From Bacteroidales bacterium (GTDB taxonomy: Bacteria > Bacteroidota > Bacteroidia > Bacteroidales > JAUNSR01): a stretch of DNA of 64,000 nucleotides. This document shows positions 16,628 to 26,954 of this stretch, in pieces. Location: NCBI GenBank assembly GCA_030539115.1, contig JAUNSR010000004.1, positions 74,162-138,161 of the forward strand, written 5' to 3'. The position numbers were made by a program, and so were the translations under genes. The notes under the pieces were generated by a model. That model searched no databases, was not told the origin of the DNA, and saw only the letters and a list, made by a program, of their open reading frames with translations. The stretch's first letter is position 1. The number at the start of each line of letters is the position of its first letter.

Positions 16628-18685
16628 TTATTCAGCAATAAGAGAAAACTCGCCTATAGAAGGAGAATTGTCATTTACAACTCTTGTTGCCTTGAAAACA
16701 ACCTTCTTTGCATTGTCAATAGGTGCAAATTTTATAGTCTGACGAATAGGGTTGTTTTCAATATTAGAGAATTCACCAGAACTTACCACTTTACCGTCAA
16801 CAATCAGTTCATAATTTGAAATATAACCACCGGCATCCCTGTTTTGATTTGGAGTATATTCAAATCCTGACACTTTTTTAGGAGAGGCAAGGGTTATAAC
16901 TAAATTAGGCGATTTCTTTGAAAGATAAACAGCCGAATAGCCATTGTCATCAAAAAGATTTTCAGACTTTATCTCTTTTGGTTCACTGACTACATAATCG
17001 GATGCTGAAAGATAATAGCTTTTCGAAGCGGTATCGCTTATTTTTCCGGTTCTCTCATCATAAGTAACAGCCTTTACCAAAGTATTTGGCTCTATTTCAA
17101 AAGGTTCGGTATATTCCTTTGAATTTTTATTCGGAGAAGTTCCATCAAGAGTATAAAGAATTTTTGCATCCTCGATATTGCTCTTTAGGATAAGTTTATT
17201 ATCCAAATTTCTTCTTATAGCAGGTTCTTCAAGCAAAAGAGGAGCTAAGTATGCTTCAACATTGTTTATAGTAAGAGCGCCTTTTGCATCTTTAAAATTA
17301 ACTCTGAACTTATCTGATTCTACAGTTTTAAAGCGAATAATACGTTTGTACCCAACAGTAGAAAGAGTGTCAAATGGCTGAACGGCAATCCAATTGCCAT
17401 CAACAGAGACCTCTATGTCAAAACTTTTCACTCTTTGTCCAAGAGGAATATATTCTTGAATTACAAATCTGTTTAAAGCTGTAGGTTCATTAAAAGAGAA
17501 TGTCAGTGAGCCTGTTTTGTTGCCATCTTCAGTAGCCCAATAAGAATCATAATTTTCATCAAGAACATTTTTAGCAACATAGCCTATTCCTCTTGAAGAA
17601 GAAGCTTCAACTTTTGCGCCCTTTAAAAGATTGGTTTTAAAATCATCAGCAATTACTTTGCTCCAATCCATCACTCTTGCAGAGTCAATAGCGTGAATTC
17701 TTCCATCCAAGGCAATAGGGAAATTAAGAAGAAAGTTAGCATTGTGTCCCACACTTCTATAATATAGATCTGTCAAGCGGCTTACAGATTTTACCTGATG
17801 ATCTTCTCTGTGATGATAAAACCATCCCGGACGAATCGAAACATCACATTCGCCTCCAAGCCAATCTGTTCCATCTTCCGCACCCCAAATGCTGTTGCGA
17901 TAGCTGTAATTCATCTTTGGCTCAGAATAATATGTCGACCACTGAGTATCACCTGCCCATCCCTCTTCATTTCCAATCCAACGAATATCAGGAACGGTAC
18001 CTCCAAATATCATTGCAGAAGGATGTTTTGATTTAATTATTTCGCGGGCTTTGACATAATTATAATATTCCTGAGGATTAATAGAGCGAGCCTCATCAGC
18101 TCCTCCATACCAACCATTTCCGCCATTGGCACCATCAAACCAGAATTCAAATAAAGGACCGTAATTGGATGTAAGTTCAGTAATTTGCTGATGGTAAGTA
18201 TTTACATACTCAGGTTTGCCATATTCGGAATTATTTCTATCCCAAGGCGAAAGATAGAGGCCAAATTTTAGACCATGTTTTTTACAAGCTTCTGAAAGCT
18301 CTTTAACCATATCACCTTTCCCATTTTTGTAAGGCGAATTCTTTATAGAATATTCAGTTGTATTTGTAGGCCACAAACAAAACCCATCATGATGTTTGGC
18401 AGTTAGGATAACACCTTGCAATCCTGCTGCTTTTATGATTCTAACCCATTGTTCGCAGTCTAAATTAGTAGGATTAAATGTTGTGGCGGGAGTGTTTCCG
18501 TATCCCCATTCAAGGTCATTGAAAGTATTTAATCCAAAATGCACAAAAGCATATTTTTCCATCTTATGCCATTGTACTTGTTCCGGAGTAGGAGCAGGAA
18601 GAATTGCTTCAGGAGCAGGAGCATTTTTACAAGCCCCAAAACTTGTAAGAAAAAGGGCTAAATAAAAAAAATTCTGTTTTTTCAT
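16628..18685 (-). CDS. Alpha-L-fucosidase lipoprotein, GH29
   Basis: 685 residues. A lipoprotein signal (lipobox SFGAC, Cys about 19) anchors it outside the cytoplasm. The GH29 barrel (about 30-345) begins QVQWHKMEKYAFVHFGLNTF and carries the nucleophile Asp in FEFWFDGANGG (about residue 184), plus LTAKHHDGFCLWPT. It is followed by an F5/8-type C (CBM32-like) domain (about 355-475, VLDENYDSYWATED), a chitobiase-type C-terminal domain (ILYTLDGTSPN) and a further beta-rich tail. It releases L-fucose from host or dietary glycans. Monocistronic, with its own promoter and terminator; no SusCD pair is nearby. Confidence 0.95.
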   Translation of the reverse strand: MKKQNFFYLALFLTSFGACKNAPAPEAILPAPTPEQVQWHKMEKYAFVHFGLNTFNDLEWGYGNTPATTFNPTNLDCEQWVRIIKAAGLQGVILTAKHHDGFCLWPTNTTEYSIKNSPYKNGKGDMVKELSEACKKHGLKFGLYLSPWDRNNSEYGKPEYVNTYHQQITELTSNYGPLFEFWFDGANGGNGWYGGADEARSINPQEYYNYVKAREIIKSKHPSAMIFGGTVPDIRWIGNEEGWAGDTQWSTYYSEPKMNYSYRNSIWGAEDGTDWLGGECDVSIRPGWFYHHREDHQVKSVSRLTDLYYRSVGHNANFLLNFPIALDGRIHAIDSARVMDWSKVIADDFKTNLLKGAKVEASSSRGIGYVAKNVLDENYDSYWATEDGNKTGSLTFSFNEPTALNRFVIQEYIPLGQRVKSFDIEVSVDGNWIAVQPFDTLSTVGYKRIIRFKTVESDKFRVNFKDAKGALTINNVEAYLAPLLLEEPAIRRNLDNKLILKSNIEDAKILYTLDGTSPNKNSKEYTEPFEIEPNTLVKAVTYDERTGKISDTASKSYYLSASDYVVSEPKEIKSENLFDDNGYSAVYLSKKSPNLVITLASPKKVSGFEYTPNQNRDAGGYISNYELIVDGKVVSSGEFSNIENNPIRQTIKFAPIDNAKKVVFKATRVVNDNSPSIGEFSLIAE

Positions 18686-18724
18686 TAATAATAATGGTGT
18701 AGGGTTAAAGAAATTTTTTTGTTA

Positions 18725-18732
18725 CAAAAATA
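18725..18732 (-). promoter_or_regulatory. -7 box of the fucosidase gene
   Basis: TATTTTTG on the minus strand, about 40 bases before the start codon. No canonical -33 box. Confidence 0.45.
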
Positions 18733-18932
18733 TGATGATATAATAAGATTAAAGTAACATTATTAAAAGTAATAAATTTTACTTGTCAAAAGTAATTTCT
18801 TTTAATTTTCATTAAGGCTAAAGTATAATCTTAATGATAAATAATAAAAATATTTATAATAAATAATAGTATTTTATTATTTATTCACCGCTGTAGTGTC
18901 TATGATGTAAATAATTTTTTATCCTTAATAGC

Positions 18933-18940
18933 TATATTTG
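18933..18940 (+). promoter_or_regulatory. -7 box of the methyltransferase gene
   Basis: TATATTTG, 81 bases before the start codon. No -33 TTTG at the expected distance. Confidence 0.4.
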
Positions 18941-19021
18941 TACTAATATATTGGTGTTATTTCACATTGTAAACCAAAATAAAATTTTATATATTAACAT
19001 ATCAATATTAATAAACGGCTA

Positions 19022-20206
19022 ATGAAAATTACTCAAGAGCTTTTGGATTTTATTCATGACAATTTAGATACAGACACAACTTCTCTTATTTTTAACAGCA
19101 GGAAATATCCTCAATTGGACATGAATTTTGTTGTTGAACAAATTCTTTCAAGAAGACATCTAAAGTATAAATTGCCTGAGTGGTATGCAAATAGAGAGAT
19201 TATTATTCCTTCAAGAATATCTTCCGAACAATGCTCTTCTGAACTTACTGCCATTTATAAGCAAAGGCTGATAAAGGGAGATTCCTTATGCGATTTAACA
19301 GGTGGAATGGGAGTGGATTCCTATTATTTTGCCAAGAAAACTAAGAAGTCAATATATATTGAAAGATTTGATAATTATTGTGAATGTGCCCTGCATAATT
19401 TTAAAGTTTTAGGCATTGATAATATTTCCGTTATTAATGCCAATTCACTTGACATACTCGATGATTTAGAGGTTGTTGATACAATATATATCGATCCCGC
19501 CAGAAGAAGTGATACCAATAAAAGATTGTTTGCCCTTAAAGATTGTGAACCAAACATATTAGATATAAAAGACAAACTTTTTCAAAAGTGCAAGAGAATT
19601 ATAGTAAAGGTTTCTCCTATGGCAGACATTTCTGAGACTATTAAGCTTCTTGAAGAGATTTCAGAGGTTCATGTTGTTTCGGTTAACAATGAGTGCAAGG
19701 AACTTCTTTTTGTGTTGGATAAAGATTTCAGCATAAAATATGACTTGCCTGTCTATTGTGTTAACTTCAAAAATGGTAAAGAAGAAATTTTTAAATATAT
19801 ATATAATGAGGAAAACACAATAGAAAATGTTTACTGCGATAATATCGAGGGCTATTTATATGAACCTAACTCTTCTATTTTGAAAGCGGGTGCATTTAAG
19901 ACAATTGGAAAGACTTTTTTATTAAAAAAGATTCAAAAAAATACTCATCTCTATGTTTACGACAAATTTGTAGAGAACTTTCCCGGAAGAGTTTTCAGGA
20001 TTGAAGAAACAATTGATTTTGCCTCCTCAATTTTAAAAAGAATAGCCTCGGTTGTGCCAAAAGCCAATATTACTACAAGAAATTTTACAATGAGTGTTGA
20101 TGAAATAAGGAAAAAGACCAAAATAAAAGAGGGTGGGGATGTTTATATTTTTGCGGTGATTGATAAGAATAATAATAAAGTGCTTGTAAAGTGCTGTAAA
20201 TTGTAA
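19022..20206 (+). CDS. Class I SAM methyltransferase with THUMP-like domain
   Basis: 394 residues, cytoplasmic. The middle is a Rossmann methyltransferase: motif I LCDLTGGMGVDSYYFAK, the acidic loop IYIERFD, and motif IV-like DTIYIDPARRSD. The C-terminal third corresponds to the THUMP-like domain of this Bacteroidetes family, suggesting an RNA substrate. The Pro-rich DPAR motif resembles the DPPY type used on exocyclic amines, but the target is not known to me. The next gene starts after 51 bases in the same direction and may be cotranscribed, although the products look unrelated. Confidence 0.85.
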   Translation: MKITQELLDFIHDNLDTDTTSLIFNSRKYPQLDMNFVVEQILSRRHLKYKLPEWYANREIIIPSRISSEQCSSELTAIYKQRLIKGDSLCDLTGGMGVDSYYFAKKTKKSIYIERFDNYCECALHNFKVLGIDNISVINANSLDILDDLEVVDTIYIDPARRSDTNKRLFALKDCEPNILDIKDKLFQKCKRIIVKVSPMADISETIKLLEEISEVHVVSVNNECKELLFVLDKDFSIKYDLPVYCVNFKNGKEEIFKYIYNEENTIENVYCDNIEGYLYEPNSSILKAGAFKTIGKTFLLKKIQKNTHLYVYDKFVENFPGRVFRIEETIDFASSILKRIASVVPKANITTRNFTMSVDEIRKKTKIKEGGDVYIFAVIDKNNNKVLVKCCKL

Positions 20207-20257
20207 ATTTAGGTTCCATTCTTGAAAATAGTTGAAATTTCCACATAATTATTTGCC

Positions 20258-21229
20258 ATGATTCTACTGTTGGTTATAAAAGTTTTATTATCAGTTAATC
20301 TTTTGTTGCCGGTTACACTAAATGCCGGTCGGAAGAATAATGAGTCTTATAGTTTTGATGTAATAAAAGATAAAAATTTCAATAATGGATTTGCTGTTTC
20401 TCCTTTAACTCCGAAAGAGGTTATAGAAAAAGGTGGTTTTAAAAATGCAAATATTGATACCTTAAGTTTACTACAGAGCAAAAAATCTCCGGATTGGCAG
20501 TTGTGCCAATGGCATAGTAAATTTCCTATTACCAAACATGATCTTTTTTTGAATAATGACAGCTTAATCATTTATAAGAATGAGGCAAAAGAGATAAGAT
20601 ATAATAAAAAAGACAGCAGTATTTTATTAAAGGTGTTTGCTTCAAAGGAATATTACCATCCAAGAACTGTAAATGAAGATTGGGTGCATTTGTTGATACA
20701 ACAGGATTTTGACAAGATGCCCAATATTGAAAAATCTAAGCATATCTATCTTTCATTCAGCGTGAGATTAATTGAGTGTGAAAATAAAATGAAAGATGAT
20801 GAATTTGACAGCAACATTCATACAGCTCAAGCTCCATTTTACCTTTATCTTAGAAATACAAATAAAAACAGTGTTGATTACAATCATGCTTTATGGTTAG
20901 GAATCTCAACGTTTGATTACAGATATCCAAATACCCTTGAAAATGATAATGTACATCTCGACAAGGGTACAAATACATACATATATACCACCTCTCAAAC
21001 TGAATTTTGGGGCAATATAAGTTTTCAGGATAAAAAATGGCATGAAACAAGTGTGGATATTAAACCTATAATTGTCAAAGCCGTTGAAAAACTAAAGGGA
21101 AAAAATGTTTTTAATAATACATCTCTTTCCGATATAGAAATAACAGGCATGAATTTTGGGTGGGAAATACCGGGTACGTTTGATGCGGCAATCGTTATAA
21201 AAGCAATCAGTCTAAATATTATAGAATAA
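20258..21229 (+). CDS. Exported protein of unknown function
   Basis: 323 residues with an N-terminal signal (about 1-23, ending TLNAG). The mature part is rich in aromatic and Asn residues and predicted beta strands, with segments such as DWQLCQWHSKFPIT and AIVIKAISLNIIE. It resembles a lectin-like or jelly-roll domain of secreted glycan-binding proteins; this is impression, not a match I can name. It ends 165 bases before the S46 peptidase gene, which has its own promoter. No catalytic motif is recognised. Confidence 0.65.
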   Translation: MILLLVIKVLLSVNLLLPVTLNAGRKNNESYSFDVIKDKNFNNGFAVSPLTPKEVIEKGGFKNANIDTLSLLQSKKSPDWQLCQWHSKFPITKHDLFLNNDSLIIYKNEAKEIRYNKKDSSILLKVFASKEYYHPRTVNEDWVHLLIQQDFDKMPNIEKSKHIYLSFSVRLIECENKMKDDEFDSNIHTAQAPFYLYLRNTNKNSVDYNHALWLGISTFDYRYPNTLENDNVHLDKGTNTYIYTTSQTEFWGNISFQDKKWHETSVDIKPIIVKAVEKLKGKNVFNNTSLSDIEITGMNFGWEIPGTFDAAIVIKAISLNIIE

Positions 21230-21259
21230 CGTCATTTTTTATCACTAATATATTTATAT

Positions 21260-21267
21260 TATATTTG
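21260..21267 (+). promoter_or_regulatory. -7 box of the S46 peptidase gene
   Basis: TATATTTG, 126 bases before the start codon. A CCTCAATGAGG hairpin lies in the leader. Confidence 0.45.
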
Positions 21268-21393
21268 TCCGAATTGGGTACCTCAATGAGGTTAAATTTT
21301 AGTGTGTTTTTATTAAATGCATTATACCCTTTAAAAATATAAAACTCCTGACTATTAATAATTTTTTCTTTTATTATCATATTAAATTAACTT

Positions 21394-23553
21394 ATGTATT
21401 TTAAAAAACTGATTTTGCCTTTTCTTGGGGCAGTGTTGTTTTCTCAGGTAAAAGCTGATGAAGGGATGTGGATGCTCCCGCTTTTGGAGAAACAAAATGC
21501 TGAAATGATGAAAGAGCGTGGGCTGCTTCTTGAAATTAAGGATATTTACAATCCTGACTCTATTTCTTTGAAAGATGCTGTTGTTAGATTTGGCTCAGGC
21601 TGCACAGGAGAGGTAATTTCTCCGTATGGTCTTGTCCTTACAAATCATCATTGCGGATATGGCTCTATACAAAACCACAGTTCTGTCGAACATGATTATC
21701 TTACTGATGGCTTTTGGGCAAAAGATAAAAGTCAGGAACTACCTAATCCGGGACTTACAGTAACCTTTATCGATAAAATAGAGGATGTTACTGATTATGT
21801 AAATAAAGAGCTTGAGAAAGATGTAAAAAAAGACGTATACAGCTTTCTATCACCTTCTTATTTATATAATTTGGCTGTAAAACGCATTACTCAAAGCTAC
21901 CTCGATGCAAATCCCGGTATAGAGGTTGAAATAAAACCTTTCTATAACGGCAATAAGTATTATATGTTTACCCATAAGGTTTATTCAGATATTCGTCTTG
22001 TCGGTGCTCCTCCATCTTCGATAGGCAAGTTTGGTGCAGACACCGACAATTGGGAGTGGCCAAGGCACACGGGTGACTTTTCGATTTTTAGAATTTATGC
22101 CGATCAAAATGGAAATCCTGCCGAGTATTCAGAAAATAATGTCCCTTTGAAGGTTAAGAAATTTTTTAATATATCACTAAAAGGCGTACAGGAGAATGAT
22201 TATGCAATGGTTATGGGCTTCCCCGGTTCGACTTATAGATTTTCAACTCCAAATGAGGTAAGAGAAAGAAGGGATGTAGACAATGCAATTCAAGTTAGTG
22301 TAAGAGACATTAGACAAAATATTATGCTTGATGCAATGCTTTCAAATCCTAAAACGAGAATACAATATTCAAGTAAATATGCCTCATCTACAAATTCTTA
22401 TAAGAGGTCTAAGGGAATGAACAAGATGATTAATATGCAGGATATTGAGGGATTAAAAAGAGCTCAGCAAAACAGCCTTATTGATTTTGCCTCTAAAAAT
22501 AACAAAAATGAATATTCTGAGGCTGCCTCTAAAATAAATGAAATCGTTGACGGTAGAAAGGAGATCAGAGAGCATATCACTCTTATCAGAGAATCTTTCC
22601 TCTCCGGCATTGAGTTTATGAAGGTTCCTGTCAATACAGCTTTACTTGAGGTTGCTCTTGAAGAGAAAAATAAAGTCGAAATCAACAAAAATATTGATAA
22701 ATTGAAGATTCAGTACAATGGTTGGGCTGATAAGAACTATGATTCTTCGTTAGATAAAAAGATTTCTAAAGCTTTAATCAAAAACTATATATCTATAATT
22801 GAGCCTAAGAAAAGACCTCAGGTCTTGAAAAATTTAAATATCAGTGAGATTGATGCTTATATAGATATGCTTTTTGAAAAATCTATTTATGGTAGTAATG
22901 AAAACTTCGAGAAATTCATTTCAAAGCCTAAACTAAATAGTTTAAAGAATGATCCTATGATCGTATTTGTAAAGTCGGTTAAAGAAAAAGCTAATGAATT
23001 AAATGTGGCTCTTTTGGATAAGAATGATAAGTATAATATCTATAAGAAAAGCTATGTAAAGGGAATATTGGAGATCTCTAAAGATATTGCCATGTATCCG
23101 GATGCGAACTTGACTCTTCGTCTGACTTATGGCAATATTGTTTCTTTAAATGCTGCCGATGCTGTTAACTATGATTACTATACTTCACTCGATGGAGTAA
23201 TGGAAAAGGAGGATTCTACTAATTGGGAATTTGTTGTTGCCCCAAAACTCAAAGAGTTGTACAAATCAAAAGATTTTGGTAACTATGTAATGAGCAATGG
23301 TAAAATGCCTGTTTGTTTTATTGCCAATACTCATACAACCGGAGGCAACTCGGGAAGCCCTGTGATTAATGCAAAGGGCGAACTTATTGGCACAGGTTTC
23401 GATAGAAACTGGGAAGGTATTAGCGGAGATATTCAATATCAGCCAAAATATCAAAGAACTCTTGCTGTTGATATCAGATACACTTTGTTTATTATAGACA
23501 AATTTGCCGACGCCTCTTATCTTTTAGATGAAATGGTTATTGTGAGAGATTAA
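21394..23553 (+). CDS. S46-family dipeptidyl-peptidase, DPP11-like
   Basis: Periplasmic serine exopeptidase of 719 residues that removes dipeptides from oligopeptide N-termini. A signal peptide covers about 1-21 (SQVKADEG). Chymotrypsin-type triad: His in LTNHHCGYGSIQ (about 85), Asp in WPRHTGDFSIFRIY (about 227), Ser in TTGGNSGSPVIN (about 652). A helical lid domain lies between. Eighteen residues after the Ser is an Arg (GFDRNWE). In P. gingivalis this position is Arg in the Asp/Glu-specific DPP11 and Gly in DPP7, so acidic P1 specificity is inferred. Such enzymes feed asaccharolytic amino-acid use. A bidirectional terminator follows. Confidence 0.95.
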   Translation: MYFKKLILPFLGAVLFSQVKADEGMWMLPLLEKQNAEMMKERGLLLEIKDIYNPDSISLKDAVVRFGSGCTGEVISPYGLVLTNHHCGYGSIQNHSSVEHDYLTDGFWAKDKSQELPNPGLTVTFIDKIEDVTDYVNKELEKDVKKDVYSFLSPSYLYNLAVKRITQSYLDANPGIEVEIKPFYNGNKYYMFTHKVYSDIRLVGAPPSSIGKFGADTDNWEWPRHTGDFSIFRIYADQNGNPAEYSENNVPLKVKKFFNISLKGVQENDYAMVMGFPGSTYRFSTPNEVRERRDVDNAIQVSVRDIRQNIMLDAMLSNPKTRIQYSSKYASSTNSYKRSKGMNKMINMQDIEGLKRAQQNSLIDFASKNNKNEYSEAASKINEIVDGRKEIREHITLIRESFLSGIEFMKVPVNTALLEVALEEKNKVEINKNIDKLKIQYNGWADKNYDSSLDKKISKALIKNYISIIEPKKRPQVLKNLNISEIDAYIDMLFEKSIYGSNENFEKFISKPKLNSLKNDPMIVFVKSVKEKANELNVALLDKNDKYNIYKKSYVKGILEISKDIAMYPDANLTLRLTYGNIVSLNAADAVNYDYYTSLDGVMEKEDSTNWEFVVAPKLKELYKSKDFGNYVMSNGKMPVCFIANTHTTGGNSGSPVINAKGELIGTGFDRNWEGISGDIQYQPKYQRTLAVDIRYTLFIIDKFADASYLLDEMVIVRD

Positions 23554-23631
23554 GCGATAATAAATGATTTTATAGCTTAAGTTTTATCCGAATAAAATTA
23601 TTATAGTTTAGAATTAAACAATCAAAAATAG

Positions 23632-23671
23632 AAAAGAGGAAATTAGTTATGATTTACTAATTTCCTCTTTT
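23632..23671. terminator. Bidirectional terminator between S46 peptidase and sialidase-like genes
   Basis: Perfect 16-base arms AAAAGAGGAAATTAGT and ACTAATTTCCTCTTTT around an 8-base loop, serving two convergent genes. Confidence 0.85.
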
Positions 23672-23695
23672 ATTTTATCATTGATTATTGTAGGT

Positions 23696-24739
23696 TTAAA
23701 AAAACTCTTTTTTGATTTTTTTTAGAGGGTATTTCGCCAAATAGATTTCACAATTACCGCTTTCATGTTGAGAATAATAACTTATCCAAACCTCTTTGCC
23801 AACTTTCAAAATGGAAGGGTAGCTGTTGTCTCCACCTGATGGAAATTCTACAAGTTCTTTTATATTTCCATCTTTGTTACCTAAATATAGCGCTGTCTTT
23901 GGTTTCGAATCATCTTTCAAACATCGGGAGCCAAGCAAAAAATTATTATTGTCTAAGAATATAAAATCCGGACCTCCAAGCTTTACATCTATTTGTTTAC
24001 AATTCCATTGATTATATGGAGGCAGGCTTGAGCACCAATAGCCTTTTCTATCGCCTGCATCTTTTCTAACGATTACAAACATTTCATTTTTTTTGCTAAA
24101 CCTAATTGTTGCTTCGTTTGGAAAATCCTTTAAATCAATTGATGAAACAATTTTATAGCTTATGCCATCAGATGTTTCCATAAGAAAAATTCTTGTATCA
24201 CCTGGCTTTACATAATTATAGTTTATAACATAGCCTTTGTTCTTATGCCAAGTCAAATTCCAAAGCCAATTTTTGTTTCCAAGAAAATCATGGTCCATTT
24301 TTGCATCTATTGGGTTGGAAAAACTTTTTCCATCATCACTAAAGCAAATCTGAGTATAGGAAGCCTCAAGATTTTTATTCTTGTAAACAGATCCGCCCAT
24401 AAGAAGCATTATTTTGCCCGACGGTGTAATTGAAAGTTTAGGATCTCTTAAATCTGTGCCCGGTTTAGTGATTAAAGCAACAGGTGTCCATTGCTCGCCA
24501 TCTTTAGAACTAATTATTCTGACAGCGCCTCTTGCTTCTTCGTCCCTATCAAAAATATGAGACTCAGCCTCTCTAAAAGCACAATAATACACTCCTTTAA
24601 ATTCTATTAAGGAGGTAAAAGCACAATACTTGTCATTGCTCCAAATCTTTTTAACTTTCAAATCATTTGCAGTCAATGTCTCAAAAACAGGAAACAATGT
24701 AAAGAAAACAACGATAATGGTTTTGAGTAGTGTTGTCAT
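23696..24739 (-). CDS. Exported sialidase-like (BNR) protein
   Basis: 347 residues, signal peptide about 1-24 (ending LTANDL). A six-bladed propeller of the exo-alpha-sialidase superfamily is indicated by YYCAFREAESH, Asp-box-like turns (ISSKDGEQWTPV, CFSDDGKSFSNP, ETSDGISYK) and conserved Arg and Glu positions (for example TDLRDPKLS). The family includes true sialidases but also enzymes of unknown specificity, and I do not see a complete FRIP motif, so the substrate is open. Likely a secreted glycan-degrading enzyme that complements the GH29 and GH78 enzymes in this window. Confidence 0.75.
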   Translation of the reverse strand: MTTLLKTIIVVFFTLFPVFETLTANDLKVKKIWSNDKYCAFTSLIEFKGVYYCAFREAESHIFDRDEEARGAVRIISSKDGEQWTPVALITKPGTDLRDPKLSITPSGKIMLLMGGSVYKNKNLEASYTQICFSDDGKSFSNPIDAKMDHDFLGNKNWLWNLTWHKNKGYVINYNYVKPGDTRIFLMETSDGISYKIVSSIDLKDFPNEATIRFSKKNEMFVIVRKDAGDRKGYWCSSLPPYNQWNCKQIDVKLGGPDFIFLDNNNFLLGSRCLKDDSKPKTALYLGNKDGNIKELVEFPSGGDNSYPSILKVGKEVWISYYSQHESGNCEIYLAKYPLKKIKKEFF

Positions 24740-24902
24740 AATTGTAGATTTAATAATCTATAAATATAATACTTTGATTTGAAATAGATTGTAAATTATT
24801 AATGCAGTTATCAAGAAAGACAAAACACTTTTCGGCTTATCCCGTTATTTATTAATAACCGAAAGTTGTATTTAAATAACAATAATAACGGCATTCATAT
24901 TT

Positions 24903-26948
24903 GTGAAAGAAAAAAATATTGTACCATTAACTGTAACTATTATATTTATTATATCATTTTTTTATTGCTCGTGCACAAAAAAGCAATACAAAATCGATAT
25001 ATCATCAAAACCGATTTTGTTATTTACAAATCATTATCCTTCTTTTATTAGCAATAATGCAAAAATCTTCATCAATGATATATCTCTTAAAGACTCTCTT
25101 TGCGAAATAAAAAGCAATTGGAGACCTGACAGGTATTTGCTTTCAAATTATCCTTTAGAGATGAACAAAGATTCTATCTATTATATAAAAGGATTTATAG
25201 AAATTAATCACAAATTTGATGCTGCTGAGTTAAGTGATTTGGGTATATTTCATGCCAAAAAAGATAAAAATATTTTTACTGTATCTATTCCAATATATTC
25301 CTTATGCAATTTTTTAAAACTTAACAATATCAATAGATTTGAGTTAGCTCGCAAAGGAAAACTTTTATTGAATGTGGGTCGTCCTGCCATTAATGCACAA
25401 AATATTGTTTACAGCGGATTTTTAAATCAGAACAGCAACAATTTAAATCAACCGATTTCACAAATACTCTATTCAGGCAAAGATGTTATAATAGGCATAG
25501 TAGATTATGGTTTTGATTATACGCATCCCAATTTCTACGATTATTCAGGGATTAACTTTAGAATAAAACAAGTTTGGGAACAATCTAATAATAATGGTGA
25601 TCCTCCTCTTGATTTCAGTTATGGCAGTGAATTCTCCAATCAAGACGATATTTTAAATGCTCAATGTGATACAAGGCTTGAAACTCATGGTACAGTTGTT
25701 GCCGGAATTGCAGCAGGAAGCGGTGTTAAAACAGATTTCTATGGCTTGGCACCTAATTCCGAACTTGTTTTGGTCTCTACAACCTTGACCGATGCTGCAA
25801 TCGCCGATGGATTAAGATATATTGCTGACTATGCTGAAAAAGAGAATAAGCCCTGCGTAATTAATTTCAGCATTGGTTCAACTATTGGTCCCCATGATGG
25901 AACTTCAGCTTTTGACAGGCTGTGTGACAGCATTATAAAACCCGGTCTCATTTTTACGGGTGCTGTTGGAAACAGCGGGGACTTGGATGTGTACTTTGAA
26001 AATCAATTTGGAGATGATGAATCTGATACAATAGTTAAGACCGTGATAATTCCAAACGCCGGTTCTTTAACACAAATTGCTGATCTTTGGGGCTCAAAAA
26101 ATAGCAATTTCTCAATTGCCGTTGGCTTAATTGATACTATCTCAAAAAAGCCTATTATCACGTCATGCTATCTTAATGTTAATGAAATGAGAGACAAGGT
26201 CCATACATTTAAACTTGAATACGACACTCTTTTTTATATTGCTCAGATAGCATTCGAATATTCTCTTTACAATAATAAGCCATCTGCCATGATACAGATT
26301 ACTTCCTCTGTAGAAAATAAAAATGTCATGCCGTATATTAAGGTTTTTTCGAAAGAAAAGATGAAAATTGAGGGGTGGAGCAGTCAGTCGTTCTTCTCAA
26401 ATTTAAATATCTCTTTCCCTTTTATCTCAGGAAACACATCTCATACTATTAGTGAAATAGGTGGAACCGGAAAGAATATCCTTTCAGTAGGAGCCTTTTG
26501 TACAAAAAAATATTGGACCTCCTATCTTGGAAATAACTATGATTACGGAGCATCGGCTGTGGTAGGAGATATTGCTTACTTCTCCTCGAAAGGTCCGACC
26601 TCTGATGGAAGAATAAAACCCGATATTACTTGTCCGGGATATGGCGTTGTTTCTTCCTATAATAATTACTTTTATGCCTCTTATCCTCCTGATTATTATA
26701 AAACATTTACCGTTCCTTTCAACAATAACAATTTTTTCTTTGGTATCCTTCAGGGAACATCAATTGCCACTCCTTTTCTTACAGGAATAATAGCATTAAT
26801 GCTTGAGAAAAATAGAAATTTAAATATAGAGCAGATTAAAACAGCACTCTTTAAAACAGCAATTCCCTCTTCGGCTATCCCCATTCCAAATAATGTTTGG
26901 GGCTGGGGTGTTTTAAATGCCGAAAAAGGAATTGAAAGCCTGCAATAG
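24903..26948 (+). CDS. Subtilisin-like (S8) serine protease lipoprotein
   Basis: 681 residues starting at GTG. This start gives a lipoprotein-type signal, a hydrophobic run ending FFYCSC with the Cys at about 22-24. The S8 catalytic domain is interrupted by an inserted beta-rich region: Asp in GIVDYGFDYTHPNF (about 200), His in LETHGTVVAGIAAG (about 260), oxyanion Asn in TGAVGNSGD, and Ser in LQGTSIATPF (about 617). No T9SS C-terminal domain is visible. It is probably tethered to a membrane and degrades external or periplasmic protein. It is convergent with the threonine aldolase gene, whose stop lies only 6 bases away. Confidence 0.93.
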   Translation: MKEKNIVPLTVTIIFIISFFYCSCTKKQYKIDISSKPILLFTNHYPSFISNNAKIFINDISLKDSLCEIKSNWRPDRYLLSNYPLEMNKDSIYYIKGFIEINHKFDAAELSDLGIFHAKKDKNIFTVSIPIYSLCNFLKLNNINRFELARKGKLLLNVGRPAINAQNIVYSGFLNQNSNNLNQPISQILYSGKDVIIGIVDYGFDYTHPNFYDYSGINFRIKQVWEQSNNNGDPPLDFSYGSEFSNQDDILNAQCDTRLETHGTVVAGIAAGSGVKTDFYGLAPNSELVLVSTTLTDAAIADGLRYIADYAEKENKPCVINFSIGSTIGPHDGTSAFDRLCDSIIKPGLIFTGAVGNSGDLDVYFENQFGDDESDTIVKTVIIPNAGSLTQIADLWGSKNSNFSIAVGLIDTISKKPIITSCYLNVNEMRDKVHTFKLEYDTLFYIAQIAFEYSLYNNKPSAMIQITSSVENKNVMPYIKVFSKEKMKIEGWSSQSFFSNLNISFPFISGNTSHTISEIGGTGKNILSVGAFCTKKYWTSYLGNNYDYGASAVVGDIAYFSSKGPTSDGRIKPDITCPGYGVVSSYNNYFYASYPPDYYKTFTVPFNNNNFFFGILQGTSIATPFLTGIIALMLEKNRNLNIEQIKTALFKTAIPSSAIPIPNNVWGWGVLNAEKGIESLQ

Positions 26949-26954
26949 AATGTT

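Larger units (their letters stand above)
18686..19021. other. Divergent promoter region, fucosidase / methyltransferase
   Basis: Contains the two -7 boxes listed separately. No further gene or strong structure is visible. Confidence 0.5.

Noticed and set aside
24903..26948. Type IX secretion C-terminal domain on the S8 protease
   Set aside because: The protein ends directly after the catalytic domain; the lipoprotein signal explains its location.
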